DNA from: Bacillota bacterium | GTDB taxonomy: Bacteria; Bacillota_I; Bacilli_A; RFN20; CAG-288 | Length of the DNA stretch: 53,174 nucleotides | NCBI GenBank assembly: GCA_023398335.1 | Contig: JAEWSJ010000007.1 | Span: forward strand, 1 to 53,174 | Reading direction: 5' to 3' | Shown here: positions 27,287 to 35,516 of the stretch, piece after piece | Layout of the letters: each line of letters opens with the position of its first letter | How positions within the stretch are numbered: the first letter of the stretch is position 1 | Notes under the pieces: generated by a model | Told to the model about the DNA's origin: nothing | Databases searched by the model: none | What the model saw: the letters and a program-made list of their open reading frames with translations, nothing else | Program-made: the position numbers and the translations under genes

Positions 27287-27548
27287 GTTTACTGAGTTTA
27301 ATGTTTCAAAAGCTTTAGTTTATTTAAAAGACGGGTATGTTGTTTCTACGATTGTTGAAACAAAAAAATTATATTTTGTTTTAAAGAAGGATAAAATTAT
27401 TGTTCAAAGTCCGCTGACAAAGTATTCCGTTTCTGAAAGTGATTTTATTCATATATATGAGGGGTTAATATTCTCTTTGGTTCAAGATGAAGAAGAATCG
27501 GTTGATCTAAAAAAAGATGAAGAATATTACTCTTGGCGTAATAAGTAG
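27279..27548 (+). CDS. Small hypothetical protein at the end of the addBA operon
   Basis: An 89-aa protein, not recognised. It starts 8 bases inside addA after AAGGAG, so it is translationally coupled to addA. The sequence has alternating hydrophobic segments (ALVYLKDGYVVSTIVETKKL, YFVLKKDKIIVQS) typical of a small beta-sheet fold, followed by a helix and an acidic tail (QDEEESVDLKKDEE). No membrane segment or signal peptide. A role with AddAB is suggested only by position. Confidence 0.7.
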   Translation: MNEFTEFNVSKALVYLKDGYVVSTIVETKKLYFVLKKDKIIVQSPLTKYSVSESDFIHIYEGLIFSLVQDEEESVDLKKDEEYYSWRNK

Positions 27549-27636
27549 AAAAAGGTGAAAGTCCGATACAAAATACGCTATAATATTAGGGCAAAATAAG
27601 AGACCTATTATTTATGAATAGAAGAGGAGAATAGAT

Positions 27637-29013
27637 ATGGAAGAAACAAAATTAAGAAAAGCAAGTAAGGCTTATTATTCCGATGCGTTAAAGTCATTAA
27701 AAGATTTCATTTCGATTAACAGTATATACGATGAAAAAACAGTAACTTCTCAAACACCTTTTGGATTTGGAGTTAGAAAAGCTTTAGATTACATCGGAAA
27801 TTTAGCTACGAAAATGGGATTTAAAGTTGATTATTGCGATCATTATTGCACTGAAATTAGTTATGGTGAAGGTGATTGCTTAGATATATATGCTCACGCG
27901 GATGTTGTTCCTGTTTCAAAAGATTGGAAGCACGATCCTTTTGTTCCAACAATTGAAAATGATCAAATGTTTGGCCGTGGAACTTCAGATGATAAAGGTC
28001 CAGCAATAGCTGCCTTATACGCTTTAAAGATGATTAAAGATATGGGGTTAATCAAGGGCTATAAAGTTCGTCTTATTATTGGTGGTAATGAAGAAAGAGG
28101 AAGTGCTTGTTTAGAGCATTATTTCCACGCTATGAAAAAGAATTATCCATTTTATGGATTTACTCCAGATGGTGATTTTCCATTAATATATGGAGAAAAG
28201 GGAATTTATTCATATTCCGCAACTTATTCTATCGGTGATAAAACAATTCCTTCTTTTAATTTTGGCGAAGCCACAAACATTGTTTTAGCTGATGCTAATA
28301 TCATATTAAATGATGTTGAGAATTTAAGAGAAAAGGTTGAAAAATATGCTTCGCTTCATAAAGATATTAAAGTTACATTGGTTGATAACAATGTGATTTT
28401 TAAAGGTAAAGCATGTCATGGATCTGTTCCATGGGATGGAGTTAATGCTGGACTTCATATGTTGAATTTTTTAGGTACAGTTAAAAACAATAAAATATTA
28501 TGCAATGTTTTTGCCGATTATGAAAAGGGCGATGGCAAGAATTACCAAGGCGATTACTCTTCAACTCATTTTGCTGATTCTTCCTATTGTATAGGAAAAA
28601 TGGAATATGATGGTGACAAACTTACGGTTGTCGTGAATATGCGTTTACCAGAAACAATAGATAAGAATGACGCTATAAAGAATGTTGCCGATAAAACCGG
28701 TGCTAATATCAAATATCTCGGTGGTAGCGATGCTTTATTAGTTGAACCAAGTTCACCGCTTATCACACTTTTAATGAAAGCTTATCAAGATGAAACTGGA
28801 GATCATGTATCTAAACCTGAAGCTATTGGTGGTGGTACATATGCTCGTGAATCAAAAAATTCTGTTGCTTTTGGTAGCAAGTTTGTTGGAAGAGATAATA
28901 GAATTCATGATGATGAAGAGTTTATTGATCTTTGTGATTTCTATAATTCTATATCAATATACGCAGCTGGAATAAAATATTTAGGCGAAGATATAGCTAG
29001 AAAAAGGAAATAA
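27637..29013 (+). CDS. pepV: M20-family dipeptidase (PepV/Sapep type)
   Basis: A 458-aa zinc aminopeptidase of family M20 that cleaves dipeptides in the cytoplasm. The metal-binding signature is complete: YAHADVVP (His and catalytic Asp), GRGTSDDKGP (bridging Asp) and GGNEERGS (general-base Glu and metal Glu), with later FTPDGDFPLIYGEKG and GGGTYARE typical of PepV. Length fits the family (about 460-470). The start follows GAGGAGA. TATAAT at 27579-27584 gives a promoter independent of addBA. First gene of a run with trmB and the YtpR-like gene. Confidence 0.93.
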   Translation: MEETKLRKASKAYYSDALKSLKDFISINSIYDEKTVTSQTPFGFGVRKALDYIGNLATKMGFKVDYCDHYCTEISYGEGDCLDIYAHADVVPVSKDWKHDPFVPTIENDQMFGRGTSDDKGPAIAALYALKMIKDMGLIKGYKVRLIIGGNEERGSACLEHYFHAMKKNYPFYGFTPDGDFPLIYGEKGIYSYSATYSIGDKTIPSFNFGEATNIVLADANIILNDVENLREKVEKYASLHKDIKVTLVDNNVIFKGKACHGSVPWDGVNAGLHMLNFLGTVKNNKILCNVFADYEKGDGKNYQGDYSSTHFADSSYCIGKMEYDGDKLTVVVNMRLPETIDKNDAIKNVADKTGANIKYLGGSDALLVEPSSPLITLLMKAYQDETGDHVSKPEAIGGGTYARESKNSVAFGSKFVGRDNRIHDDEEFIDLCDFYNSISIYAAGIKYLGEDIARKRK

Positions 29014-29018
29014 GATAA

Positions 29019-29639
29019 ATGAGATTAAGACATAAAAAATGGGCTGATTCATTATTAAGCGAACATCAAGATATTGCATTGAATGATGATGACTTATCTT
29101 CCTTACCAGCTTTTGATGAGTTGGAATTAGGCAGTGGTTGTGGTGAATTTTTAATTCAAAAAGCACTCAACAATCCAGATAATAATTATTTAGGTGTTGA
29201 AATTAATAATATTGCATTTGCAATTGCAATAAAAAAAATGGTTGGATTAGAAAAAATTCCAACAAATTTAAAATTTATTAATACTGATGCTCATAAATTA
29301 TTAGACCTACTTAAAGATGAATCATTGAATCGTATTTACTTAAATTTTAATGATCCATGGCCAAAGAAAAAGCATCATAAAAGAAGATTAACATATGTAA
29401 CTATGCTTGATATCTACTATCGCTTACTTAAAATTGGTGGAGAAGTATTATATAAAACTGATAATGATATTCTATACCCAGATTCAGTTGAGTATTTCAA
29501 AACATTTGGTAAATTTGATTGTGATTTTATCGATGATTATATTTCATTAGATGAGGGAGATGTAATGTCAGAATATGAAAAGAAATTTCGAGGCAAGGGC
29601 AAAAGCATCCATCGTATTGTAGCGAGAAAAACTAAATGA
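29019..29639 (+). CDS. trmB: tRNA (guanine46-N7)-methyltransferase
   Basis: A 206-aa SAM-dependent enzyme that makes m7G46 in the variable loop of tRNAs. Motifs: LELGSGCGEFL (SAM binding), YLGVEINN and the TrmB signature NFNDPWPKKKHHKRRLTY. The normal family length is about 210-220. It starts 5 bases after pepV and overlaps the next gene by 4 bases (ATGA), so the genes form one operon. The same trmB/ytpR association exists in Bacillus subtilis. Confidence 0.95.
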   Translation: MRLRHKKWADSLLSEHQDIALNDDDLSSLPAFDELELGSGCGEFLIQKALNNPDNNYLGVEINNIAFAIAIKKMVGLEKIPTNLKFINTDAHKLLDLLKDESLNRIYLNFNDPWPKKKHHKRRLTYVTMLDIYYRLLKIGGEVLYKTDNDILYPDSVEYFKTFGKFDCDFIDDYISLDEGDVMSEYEKKFRGKGKSIHRIVARKTK

Positions 29640-30187
29640 TATATGAAGGAAACTTATTCTTTAATTACCAAGAGTTAAAAGATGTTATAATTATTGTAAT
29701 TAACAATGAAAAATATCCGACACGAGTAATAAAAGAAGATAATATATTTGGTTTATATTGCGATAATGAATTAATCGGGGTTAATATCTTTAATTCAAAT
29801 GAGTATTTGAAACTAAAGATTAACGGCTTAGTTCACAACCCAAACACTCCACTTGTTCAAGTAATTCACGATATAATTAAGTCTAGTATTAATGAAGAAG
29901 TCTACATAAAAGATGCACTTTCATTCTTAGCTGTTGTAAAAGAAAAAATCGAAAACAGCAATTACATTATTAGTTTGGGAGATGACGAGTATATTTCATC
30001 TTCATTGGAAGAAGTTGAAGTTGGTGATTATGTATTAGTTGTAAAGACTGATACAAGATTAGATAATGGCGATATGTCCACGATGTACATCAAGAAGAAT
30101 GCAACGTATTTAATTATTGCAAAAGAAATTCAAGGCATTGATAACGCTCTAGGTGTACAAACATATTTTATTAAAGAAGGAAAATAA
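29636..30187 (+). CDS. YtpR-like protein with DUF4479-type N-terminus
   Basis: A 183-aa protein. The N-terminal half (about 1-95) resembles the DUF4479 domain of YtpR, with IGVNIFNSNEYLKLKINGLV matching the conserved GFNIFNASEY-type segment. The C-terminal half should be the EMAP/Trbp111-like tRNA-binding fold, but the sequence (EEVEVGDYVLVVKTDTRLDN) is divergent, and the strongest fold signatures are not evident. It is coupled to trmB by an ATGA overlap and followed 5 bases later by the nicotinate phosphoribosyltransferase. A role near tRNA metabolism is likely from family and context, but not proven. Confidence 0.7.
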   Translation: MIYEGNLFFNYQELKDVIIIVINNEKYPTRVIKEDNIFGLYCDNELIGVNIFNSNEYLKLKINGLVHNPNTPLVQVIHDIIKSSINEEVYIKDALSFLAVVKEKIENSNYIISLGDDEYISSSLEEVEVGDYVLVVKTDTRLDNGDMSTMYIKKNATYLIIAKEIQGIDNALGVQTYFIKEGK

Positions 30188-30192
30188 GAAAT

Positions 30193-31284
30193 ATGACTGA
30201 AATTGAATTGAAAGAAAAAGGATTGATTAAAAGAATTACGAATAAAACTTTTAAGTTTGATCAACGTTTTAAAGAAGGATTCTTTAGCGCTAATTATTTT
30301 TTAAAAACTAGAAAAATTGTTGAAGAAAATCTTGCTAATAACATTGTTACAATGCAATTTTTCCAAAGAGCTGATGATGTAAAATTATGCGGAGTCGATG
30401 AAGCAATTGCTTTAGTTCATACATTTGCTCGTAACCCTCAAGAACTTGAAATATTAGCACTTAATGATGGCGATATGATTTCAAATGGTGAGCCAGTATT
30501 AAAGATTACTGGTCGTTATGAAGATTTTGGATTCCTCGAGTCAGCAATCGACGGTATATTATCGCGTCGAACATCAGTTTGTACAAATTGTTATAACGTT
30601 ATTAAAGTGGCTAATGGTAAAAAACTACTTAATATGGGTGATAGACAAGATGATCCATATACTCAAATGGGCGATGGCTATGCTGCTTATGTAGCTGGAA
30701 TGAGGTTGTTTTCCACTGATGCCTATGGTACTTATGTAGGCTTAACTGGAAAAGGTACTATGCCACATGCTTTAATTCAACTATGTGGTGGTGATATTTA
30801 TAAAGCTAGCTTATGTTATCTAAAGACTTTTCCAAATGATCGTCTAACAGCTCTTATTGATTATCATAATAATGTAGTTAGAGATTCGGTTGATCTTGCA
30901 AATAAGCTAGGAAATAAACTTGCTTGTGTTAGAGTTGACACATCAAAATCTCTCGTTGATCATTATTTTGATGATAAAGATACTTCTGCCTTTGATCCAC
31001 ATGGTGTTTGTGGTGAACTGATTGTTGCTTTACGTAAGGAACTTAATGATGCGGGACATAAAGATGTTAATATATGTGTTTCAAGTGGCTTTGATGCACG
31101 TAAGATTAAAGATTTTGAGGAACGTCATATTCCAGTAGATATTTATGGGGTTGGAACTTCATTACTAAGAGTTAACTTGGGTTATACTGGTGATTTAGTT
31201 AGATTAAATGGTAAAGATCAAGCTAAAGAAGGCAGAAGAGATATTCCTTCAACTAGACTTCAACATGTTGAATATTTAGCCTAA
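30193..31284 (+). CDS. pncB: Nicotinate phosphoribosyltransferase
   Basis: A 363-aa enzyme of the NAD salvage pathway that makes nicotinate mononucleotide from nicotinate and PRPP. Family features: FQRADDVKLCGVDEAIAL near the N-terminus, NGEPVLKITGRYEDFG, SRRTSVCTN, and the phosphate-binding end GVGTSLLRVNLGYTGDLVRL. It belongs to the shorter nicotinate/quinolinate phosphoribosyltransferase subgroup found in Bacillota. The ribosome binding site is only GGAAAATAAG, overlapping the preceding end, so it probably depends on the trmB operon. A terminator follows. Confidence 0.9.
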   Translation: MTEIELKEKGLIKRITNKTFKFDQRFKEGFFSANYFLKTRKIVEENLANNIVTMQFFQRADDVKLCGVDEAIALVHTFARNPQELEILALNDGDMISNGEPVLKITGRYEDFGFLESAIDGILSRRTSVCTNCYNVIKVANGKKLLNMGDRQDDPYTQMGDGYAAYVAGMRLFSTDAYGTYVGLTGKGTMPHALIQLCGGDIYKASLCYLKTFPNDRLTALIDYHNNVVRDSVDLANKLGNKLACVRVDTSKSLVDHYFDDKDTSAFDPHGVCGELIVALRKELNDAGHKDVNICVSSGFDARKIKDFEERHIPVDIYGVGTSLLRVNLGYTGDLVRLNGKDQAKEGRRDIPSTRLQHVEYLA

Positions 31285-31295
31285 TAAATTGGATT

Positions 31296-31334
31296 AAAAA
31301 GAGTCAGCCTCAAAATTAGCTGACTCTTTTTTGT
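31296..31334. terminator. Bidirectional terminator
   Basis: GAGTCAGC with GCTGACTC, extended by A/T pairs (AAAAA with TTTTTT). It lies between the convergent pncB and purine permease genes. Confidence 0.88.
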
Positions 31335-31353
31335 ATATAAGTATATCGGTTAT

Positions 31354-32775
31354 TTACATTAATCCTGTTGTAACTTTGACAACATAGAGAGTGATAAATA
31401 ATAAAGAAATAACATACATAAGTGGATTGATCTTTTTATAATCACCACGAGCAACAGAAATAACTGTATATGTGATAAATCCAAAAGCAATACCATCAGA
31501 AATAGAATAGGCAAGAATCATAGTAGCGATTGTCATAAATCCTGCTGTAGTTGCAACAGCATCACTCCAATCGAGATTCTTAAGTTGTCTAAACATCAAT
31601 GTTCCAACATAGACTAAAGCTAAAGATGTGACAGGTGAATAGGAAACTCCATTAATCTTTACGGAGGAGAACATACCTAAGGCTGGATAAATAGCTAAAG
31701 AGAGAAGGAATAATACTGCAACGACACAAGCGGATAAACCTGTACGAGCGCCAACACCAATACCAGTAGTCGATTCGACATATGATGTAACTGTGGTTGT
31801 ACCAGCAATAGCACCAACAGCAGTACCGATAGAGTCAGCAAGTAATGCTTTTTGAGAATCTTTGATTTGACCTTCTGAGTCAATCATACCTGCTTCTTCA
31901 CCAACAGCAACTAATGTACCGGCTGTATCAAAGAAATCAACGAATAAAAGCGCAAATAAAACGGCATAAGCAGAAGGTTTAGCAAAAACCCCAAATCCTT
32001 CAGTGAAACAAACACCAAAGACTTTACCTAAATCAGAAACAGAACCAACAGAATCAGTTGCAAAGGTTGGAAGATTAGCGACACCACATTGCCCCAAGAT
32101 GGCACTAATAAGACCAATTGCAAATAAAGAAATAATAACAGCAAAATTATTAACCCATTTTACTTTAACATTAGAAAGAACGAAAACTAATAAAATACCA
32201 ACGATTGCAACAATTACCGGTGTTAAAGAAAAATTACCAAAAGAGACACCAGTTTCAGAATTTGCAACGATGATTCCAGCATTTTTTAAACCGATAAAAG
32301 CGATAAAGAAACCAATACCAGCACCGATTGATATTTTAAGATTTTTTGGAATAGCATTAAGGATCCAAGTTCTTAAAGGAGTAACCGAAATAAGAATAAA
32401 GATAATACCAGCGACTAAAGTTAAGGCTAATGCTTCTGGATAACTATATCCCATTGCACCACAAACGGTGTAAGTTATCATTGCATTGATACCCATACCT
32501 GGAGCAAGAGCGACAGGGAAGTTGGCATAAACACCCATTATTAATGTGGCGATAGCAGCAGAAATAGCGGTAGCAGCAAAGATGGCTCCTGGTGTAGCAG
32601 GCGCAAGACCACCAAGCATGAAACCATTGACTGGAAGAATGTAGAACATAGCTAAGAAGGTAGTAAGACCACCAAGTAGTTCCCTACTAAGTGTTGTGTT
32701 TCGTTCTTCGATATGGAAGAACTTGTTTAGGCCATTATATATAGAATGACCAAGATTTGTGAAAAAAGCTTTCAT
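31354..32775 (-). CDS. pbuG: Guanine/hypoxanthine permease (NCS2, AzgA/PbuG type)
   Basis: A 473-aa membrane permease of the AzgA/PbuG branch of the nucleobase:cation symporter-2 family. Features: N-terminal HIEERNTTLSRELLGGLTTF, FYILPVNGFMLG, VALAPGMGINA and LFVDFFDTAGTLVAVGEEAG, all typical of this branch. About 12-14 hydrophobic segments. The ribosome binding site is AAAGGAGG. The guanine riboswitch and terminator in the leader show that expression is switched off by guanine-type purines, which supports a purine substrate. Confidence 0.95.
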   Translation of the reverse strand: MKAFFTNLGHSIYNGLNKFFHIEERNTTLSRELLGGLTTFLAMFYILPVNGFMLGGLAPATPGAIFAATAISAAIATLIMGVYANFPVALAPGMGINAMITYTVCGAMGYSYPEALALTLVAGIIFILISVTPLRTWILNAIPKNLKISIGAGIGFFIAFIGLKNAGIIVANSETGVSFGNFSLTPVIVAIVGILLVFVLSNVKVKWVNNFAVIISLFAIGLISAILGQCGVANLPTFATDSVGSVSDLGKVFGVCFTEGFGVFAKPSAYAVLFALLFVDFFDTAGTLVAVGEEAGMIDSEGQIKDSQKALLADSIGTAVGAIAGTTTVTSYVESTTGIGVGARTGLSACVVAVLFLLSLAIYPALGMFSSVKINGVSYSPVTSLALVYVGTLMFRQLKNLDWSDAVATTAGFMTIATMILAYSISDGIAFGFITYTVISVARGDYKKINPLMYVISLLFITLYVVKVTTGLM

Positions 32776-32801
32776 CGTTTGATTTTATCCTCCTTTCAAA
32801 T

Positions 32802-32829
32802 AAAAAAAGCCTCAGTGTATATCTGAGAC
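32802..32829 (-). terminator. Expression-platform terminator of the purine riboswitch
   Basis: On the minus strand GTCTCAG pairs with CTGAGGC (one G-U pair), followed by seven T. It lies about 70 bases after the aptamer and 27 before the pbuG start, as expected for transcription attenuation. Confidence 0.85.
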
Positions 32830-32900
32830 TGTTCTTTTTACAAAAAACAAAAATTTCATTTACCTTAACTAAATGTCTTTTGTGCTTTGTAAGAAAGTTA

Positions 32901-32971
32901 CAGTCGTAGTACCCAAATTTACGGATTGGGTGTAGAAACTTTTGGACCTTATCTCCAATGATATACGACTT
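32901..32971 (-). ncRNA. Purine (guanine-class) riboswitch
   Basis: Minus-strand aptamer with P1 (AGTCGTA with TACGACT), P2 TTGGA/TCCAA with loop GATAAGG, J2/3 GTTTCTAC, P3 with loop CCGTAAA, and J3/1 TACTAC. The C in ACTA is the base that pairs with ligand; C means guanine (or hypoxanthine), U would mean adenine. Promoter TTGAAT (33006-33011)-N18-TATACT (32982-32987) lies just upstream. With ligand bound, the downstream terminator should form and stop pbuG expression. Confidence 0.95.
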
Positions 32972-33136
32972 CTACTTTTTTAGTATAAAGGTTAAGTATT
33001 ACTTTATTCAATCTAAAGTTTAAATATTTTTTTTAGAAACCGGTTACATTATTTTTTACCATGTACTTTATATACGAAAATAATAATTGTGTTTATAACT
33101 TAATATATATACTTAAATTTGATAAAATAGTTATGT

Positions 33137-35515
33137 ATGAAAAAAAGAATAGAATTATCCGTACATGATATTGTCGATTTACTTCTAAGAAGAGGTGATA
33201 TTGATAATAGAATATATAATCAAGGAACGATGGAAGAAGGCACGAAAATTCATTGTGCTTATCAAAAAAATCAAGGTGATGAATATGAAGCTGAATATTA
33301 TTTAGCCTATTCTTTTGATATTGGAGATTTTACATTAGATATTCAAGGACGCGCGGATGGTGTCATTAAAGATAATTATGGAAATGTAATTATTGACGAA
33401 ATTAAATCGACCAATATTGATGTTGAAAAATTTAACGAAGAACAAAATGATTGGCACATGGGACAAGTTCAACTTTATGCTTACATGTATATGTTATTAA
33501 ATAGTATTACAAGTATTAGTGTTCAACTGACATATATTTCTCAACTTGATAGCACTCATATTGTACAAATACTTCATAAATATTCGTTTGACGAGATAAA
33601 ATCAATTTGCGATGGATACTTAAACCAATATGTTAATTATCTTACTTCAATTAAAAAAAGAAGAGAAATTCGTCAAACCAGTCTTACTTCTCTTTCTTTT
33701 CCATTTGATTCGGTGAGAAAAGGTCAGCAAGAGATGATGGAATTTGTTTCTAGTAATATCGATATGCAAAATGTTTGTTATATTGAAGCTAAGACTGGAA
33801 TTGGTAAGACCATTTCTACTTTATATCCTGCTGTTAAGAAACTTGGTGAAAAAGATTTAGATAAAATATTCTATTTAACTTCAAAAAATTCGATAAAGAA
33901 CATTGCAAAAAGAACACTGGTGATATTGAATAAATCTGGTGCCAAAGTAAAAACGATTGTTCTTTCTTCGAAAGAAATGATGTGCATTAATGATATTAAG
34001 AGGCACTGTAATCCAGATGAATGTCAATATGCCAAAAATTATTATGATAAGATTAATGAAATAATTAATAGATTTATTAATATGTACGATATTTTTGATA
34101 TAGATAATATACTTGAGTTTGCAAAAGAAAACCAAATATGCCCATTTGAATTTCAACTGGATTTATCAAATTATGTTGATGTAATAGTAGGAGACTATAA
34201 TTATTTGTTCGACCCTCACGCAAAACTAATTAGATATTTTGAAAATTGTTCTAAAAAGCCGTTTCTTTTACTTATCGATGAAGGACACAATCTTCCTTCA
34301 AGAGTAAGAGACATGTATTCCGATAAACTTAGTTTATTCGAAATTATAGATTTATATAAAGAGATAAAGGAAAATTATAAACCATTAAAAGGTTTTACAA
34401 AAAAAATAGCCAATAATCTGCTTGATATAATTTCATTTTTCGACTCAATTGAATGCGAAGAATTTGATTCTAAATGGGAAAATGTTAAAGAAGAGAAGGG
34501 TTTACCTCTTGCTTTGAATGACATATTAACTGCGTTTATTAAATTGATAGATAAAAAGAACAAGGATAATATTATTGATAATGATAAGTTATTAGACTTA
34601 TTTTATAAGGTAATAAATATGTTATCTTTACCAGAGGATGATGAAAAATATGTTTATTACTATACATTTGATCAAAATAATGAATGCGTAGGATTTTCGA
34701 TTAATTGCATTGATTCACGGAATATTATCAAGAAAGAATTTAACAATTTTTATGCTTCGGTCATCTTCTCCGCAACACTTACTCCTCGAGATTATTTCCT
34801 TGATCTTTTAGGAGGAAATAAAGATAGTCAAGCTTTGTACCTACCATCACCATTTAAAGAAGAGAACAGATTAGTTATTGTTAATTCATTTATTTCTACT
34901 TACTATAAAGATAGAGATATTTCAGTCGGGAAAATATTTAATAATATCTTGGCAATCATTTCTTCTAAGGTAGGCAATTATTTTGTGTTTTTCCCTTCGT
35001 ATGAATATATGATAAAATTTAAAACTTACTTTGATGCTTTTCCGATGTATGAGTGTATTTATCAAAACTCTTCAATGAGTGAAGAAGAACGTAATGAGTT
35101 TTTGCTTAAGTTTAAGAAAAATCCAACTCGCACAACAATTGGTTTTATTGTTTTAGGCGGGATTTTTGCCGAAGGTATAGATTTAGTGGAAGACCGTTTA
35201 ATTGGCGCAATTATTGTGTCTGTTGGTTTACAAAGAATGTCGTTTATAAACGACAAAATCAAAGATTACTTTTCAAAAGATGGTCTAGATACAGGTTTCT
35301 CCTATGCTTATAATTATCCTGGACTAAATAAAGTTTTGCAAGCAGCGGGAAGAGTAATAAGAACTGAAACGGATAAGGGTGTAATTTGTTTCATTGACAC
35401 AAGATATGCGAATACTATCTATAAAAATTGTTTAGAAGAGATGTATAATAATTACGAAGCAATCGGTAATACCCGACTTATTGCAAATAAAGTAAAAGAA
35501 TTTTGGAGTAAATAA
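33137..35515 (+). CDS. Fusion of PD-(D/E)XK nuclease and XPD/DinG-like helicase
   Basis: A 792-aa DNA enzyme. Residues about 1-175 form a RecB/Cas4-type nuclease: IQGRADGVI, IIDEIKST (Asp, Glu-x-Lys) and GQVQLYAYMYML (Gln-x-x-x-Tyr). The rest is a superfamily 2 XPD-type helicase: EAKTGIGKTIS (Walker A, about 217), an iron-sulfur region with cysteines in MMCINDIKRHCNPDECQY and QICPFEF, LLIDEGHNLPSR (DEAH-like box), FSATLTPRDYF, and the C-terminal QAAGRVIRTETDKGVICFID. It probably acts in DNA repair or replication on branched DNA. Weak ribosome binding site. It ends just before lepA. Related fusions exist in other Bacillota; the exact role is unknown. Confidence 0.88.
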   Translation: MKKRIELSVHDIVDLLLRRGDIDNRIYNQGTMEEGTKIHCAYQKNQGDEYEAEYYLAYSFDIGDFTLDIQGRADGVIKDNYGNVIIDEIKSTNIDVEKFNEEQNDWHMGQVQLYAYMYMLLNSITSISVQLTYISQLDSTHIVQILHKYSFDEIKSICDGYLNQYVNYLTSIKKRREIRQTSLTSLSFPFDSVRKGQQEMMEFVSSNIDMQNVCYIEAKTGIGKTISTLYPAVKKLGEKDLDKIFYLTSKNSIKNIAKRTLVILNKSGAKVKTIVLSSKEMMCINDIKRHCNPDECQYAKNYYDKINEIINRFINMYDIFDIDNILEFAKENQICPFEFQLDLSNYVDVIVGDYNYLFDPHAKLIRYFENCSKKPFLLLIDEGHNLPSRVRDMYSDKLSLFEIIDLYKEIKENYKPLKGFTKKIANNLLDIISFFDSIECEEFDSKWENVKEEKGLPLALNDILTAFIKLIDKKNKDNIIDNDKLLDLFYKVINMLSLPEDDEKYVYYYTFDQNNECVGFSINCIDSRNIIKKEFNNFYASVIFSATLTPRDYFLDLLGGNKDSQALYLPSPFKEENRLVIVNSFISTYYKDRDISVGKIFNNILAIISSKVGNYFVFFPSYEYMIKFKTYFDAFPMYECIYQNSSMSEEERNEFLLKFKKNPTRTTIGFIVLGGIFAEGIDLVEDRLIGAIIVSVGLQRMSFINDKIKDYFSKDGLDTGFSYAYNYPGLNKVLQAAGRVIRTETDKGVICFIDTRYANTIYKNCLEEMYNNYEAIGNTRLIANKVKEFWSK

Positions 35516-35516
35516 A

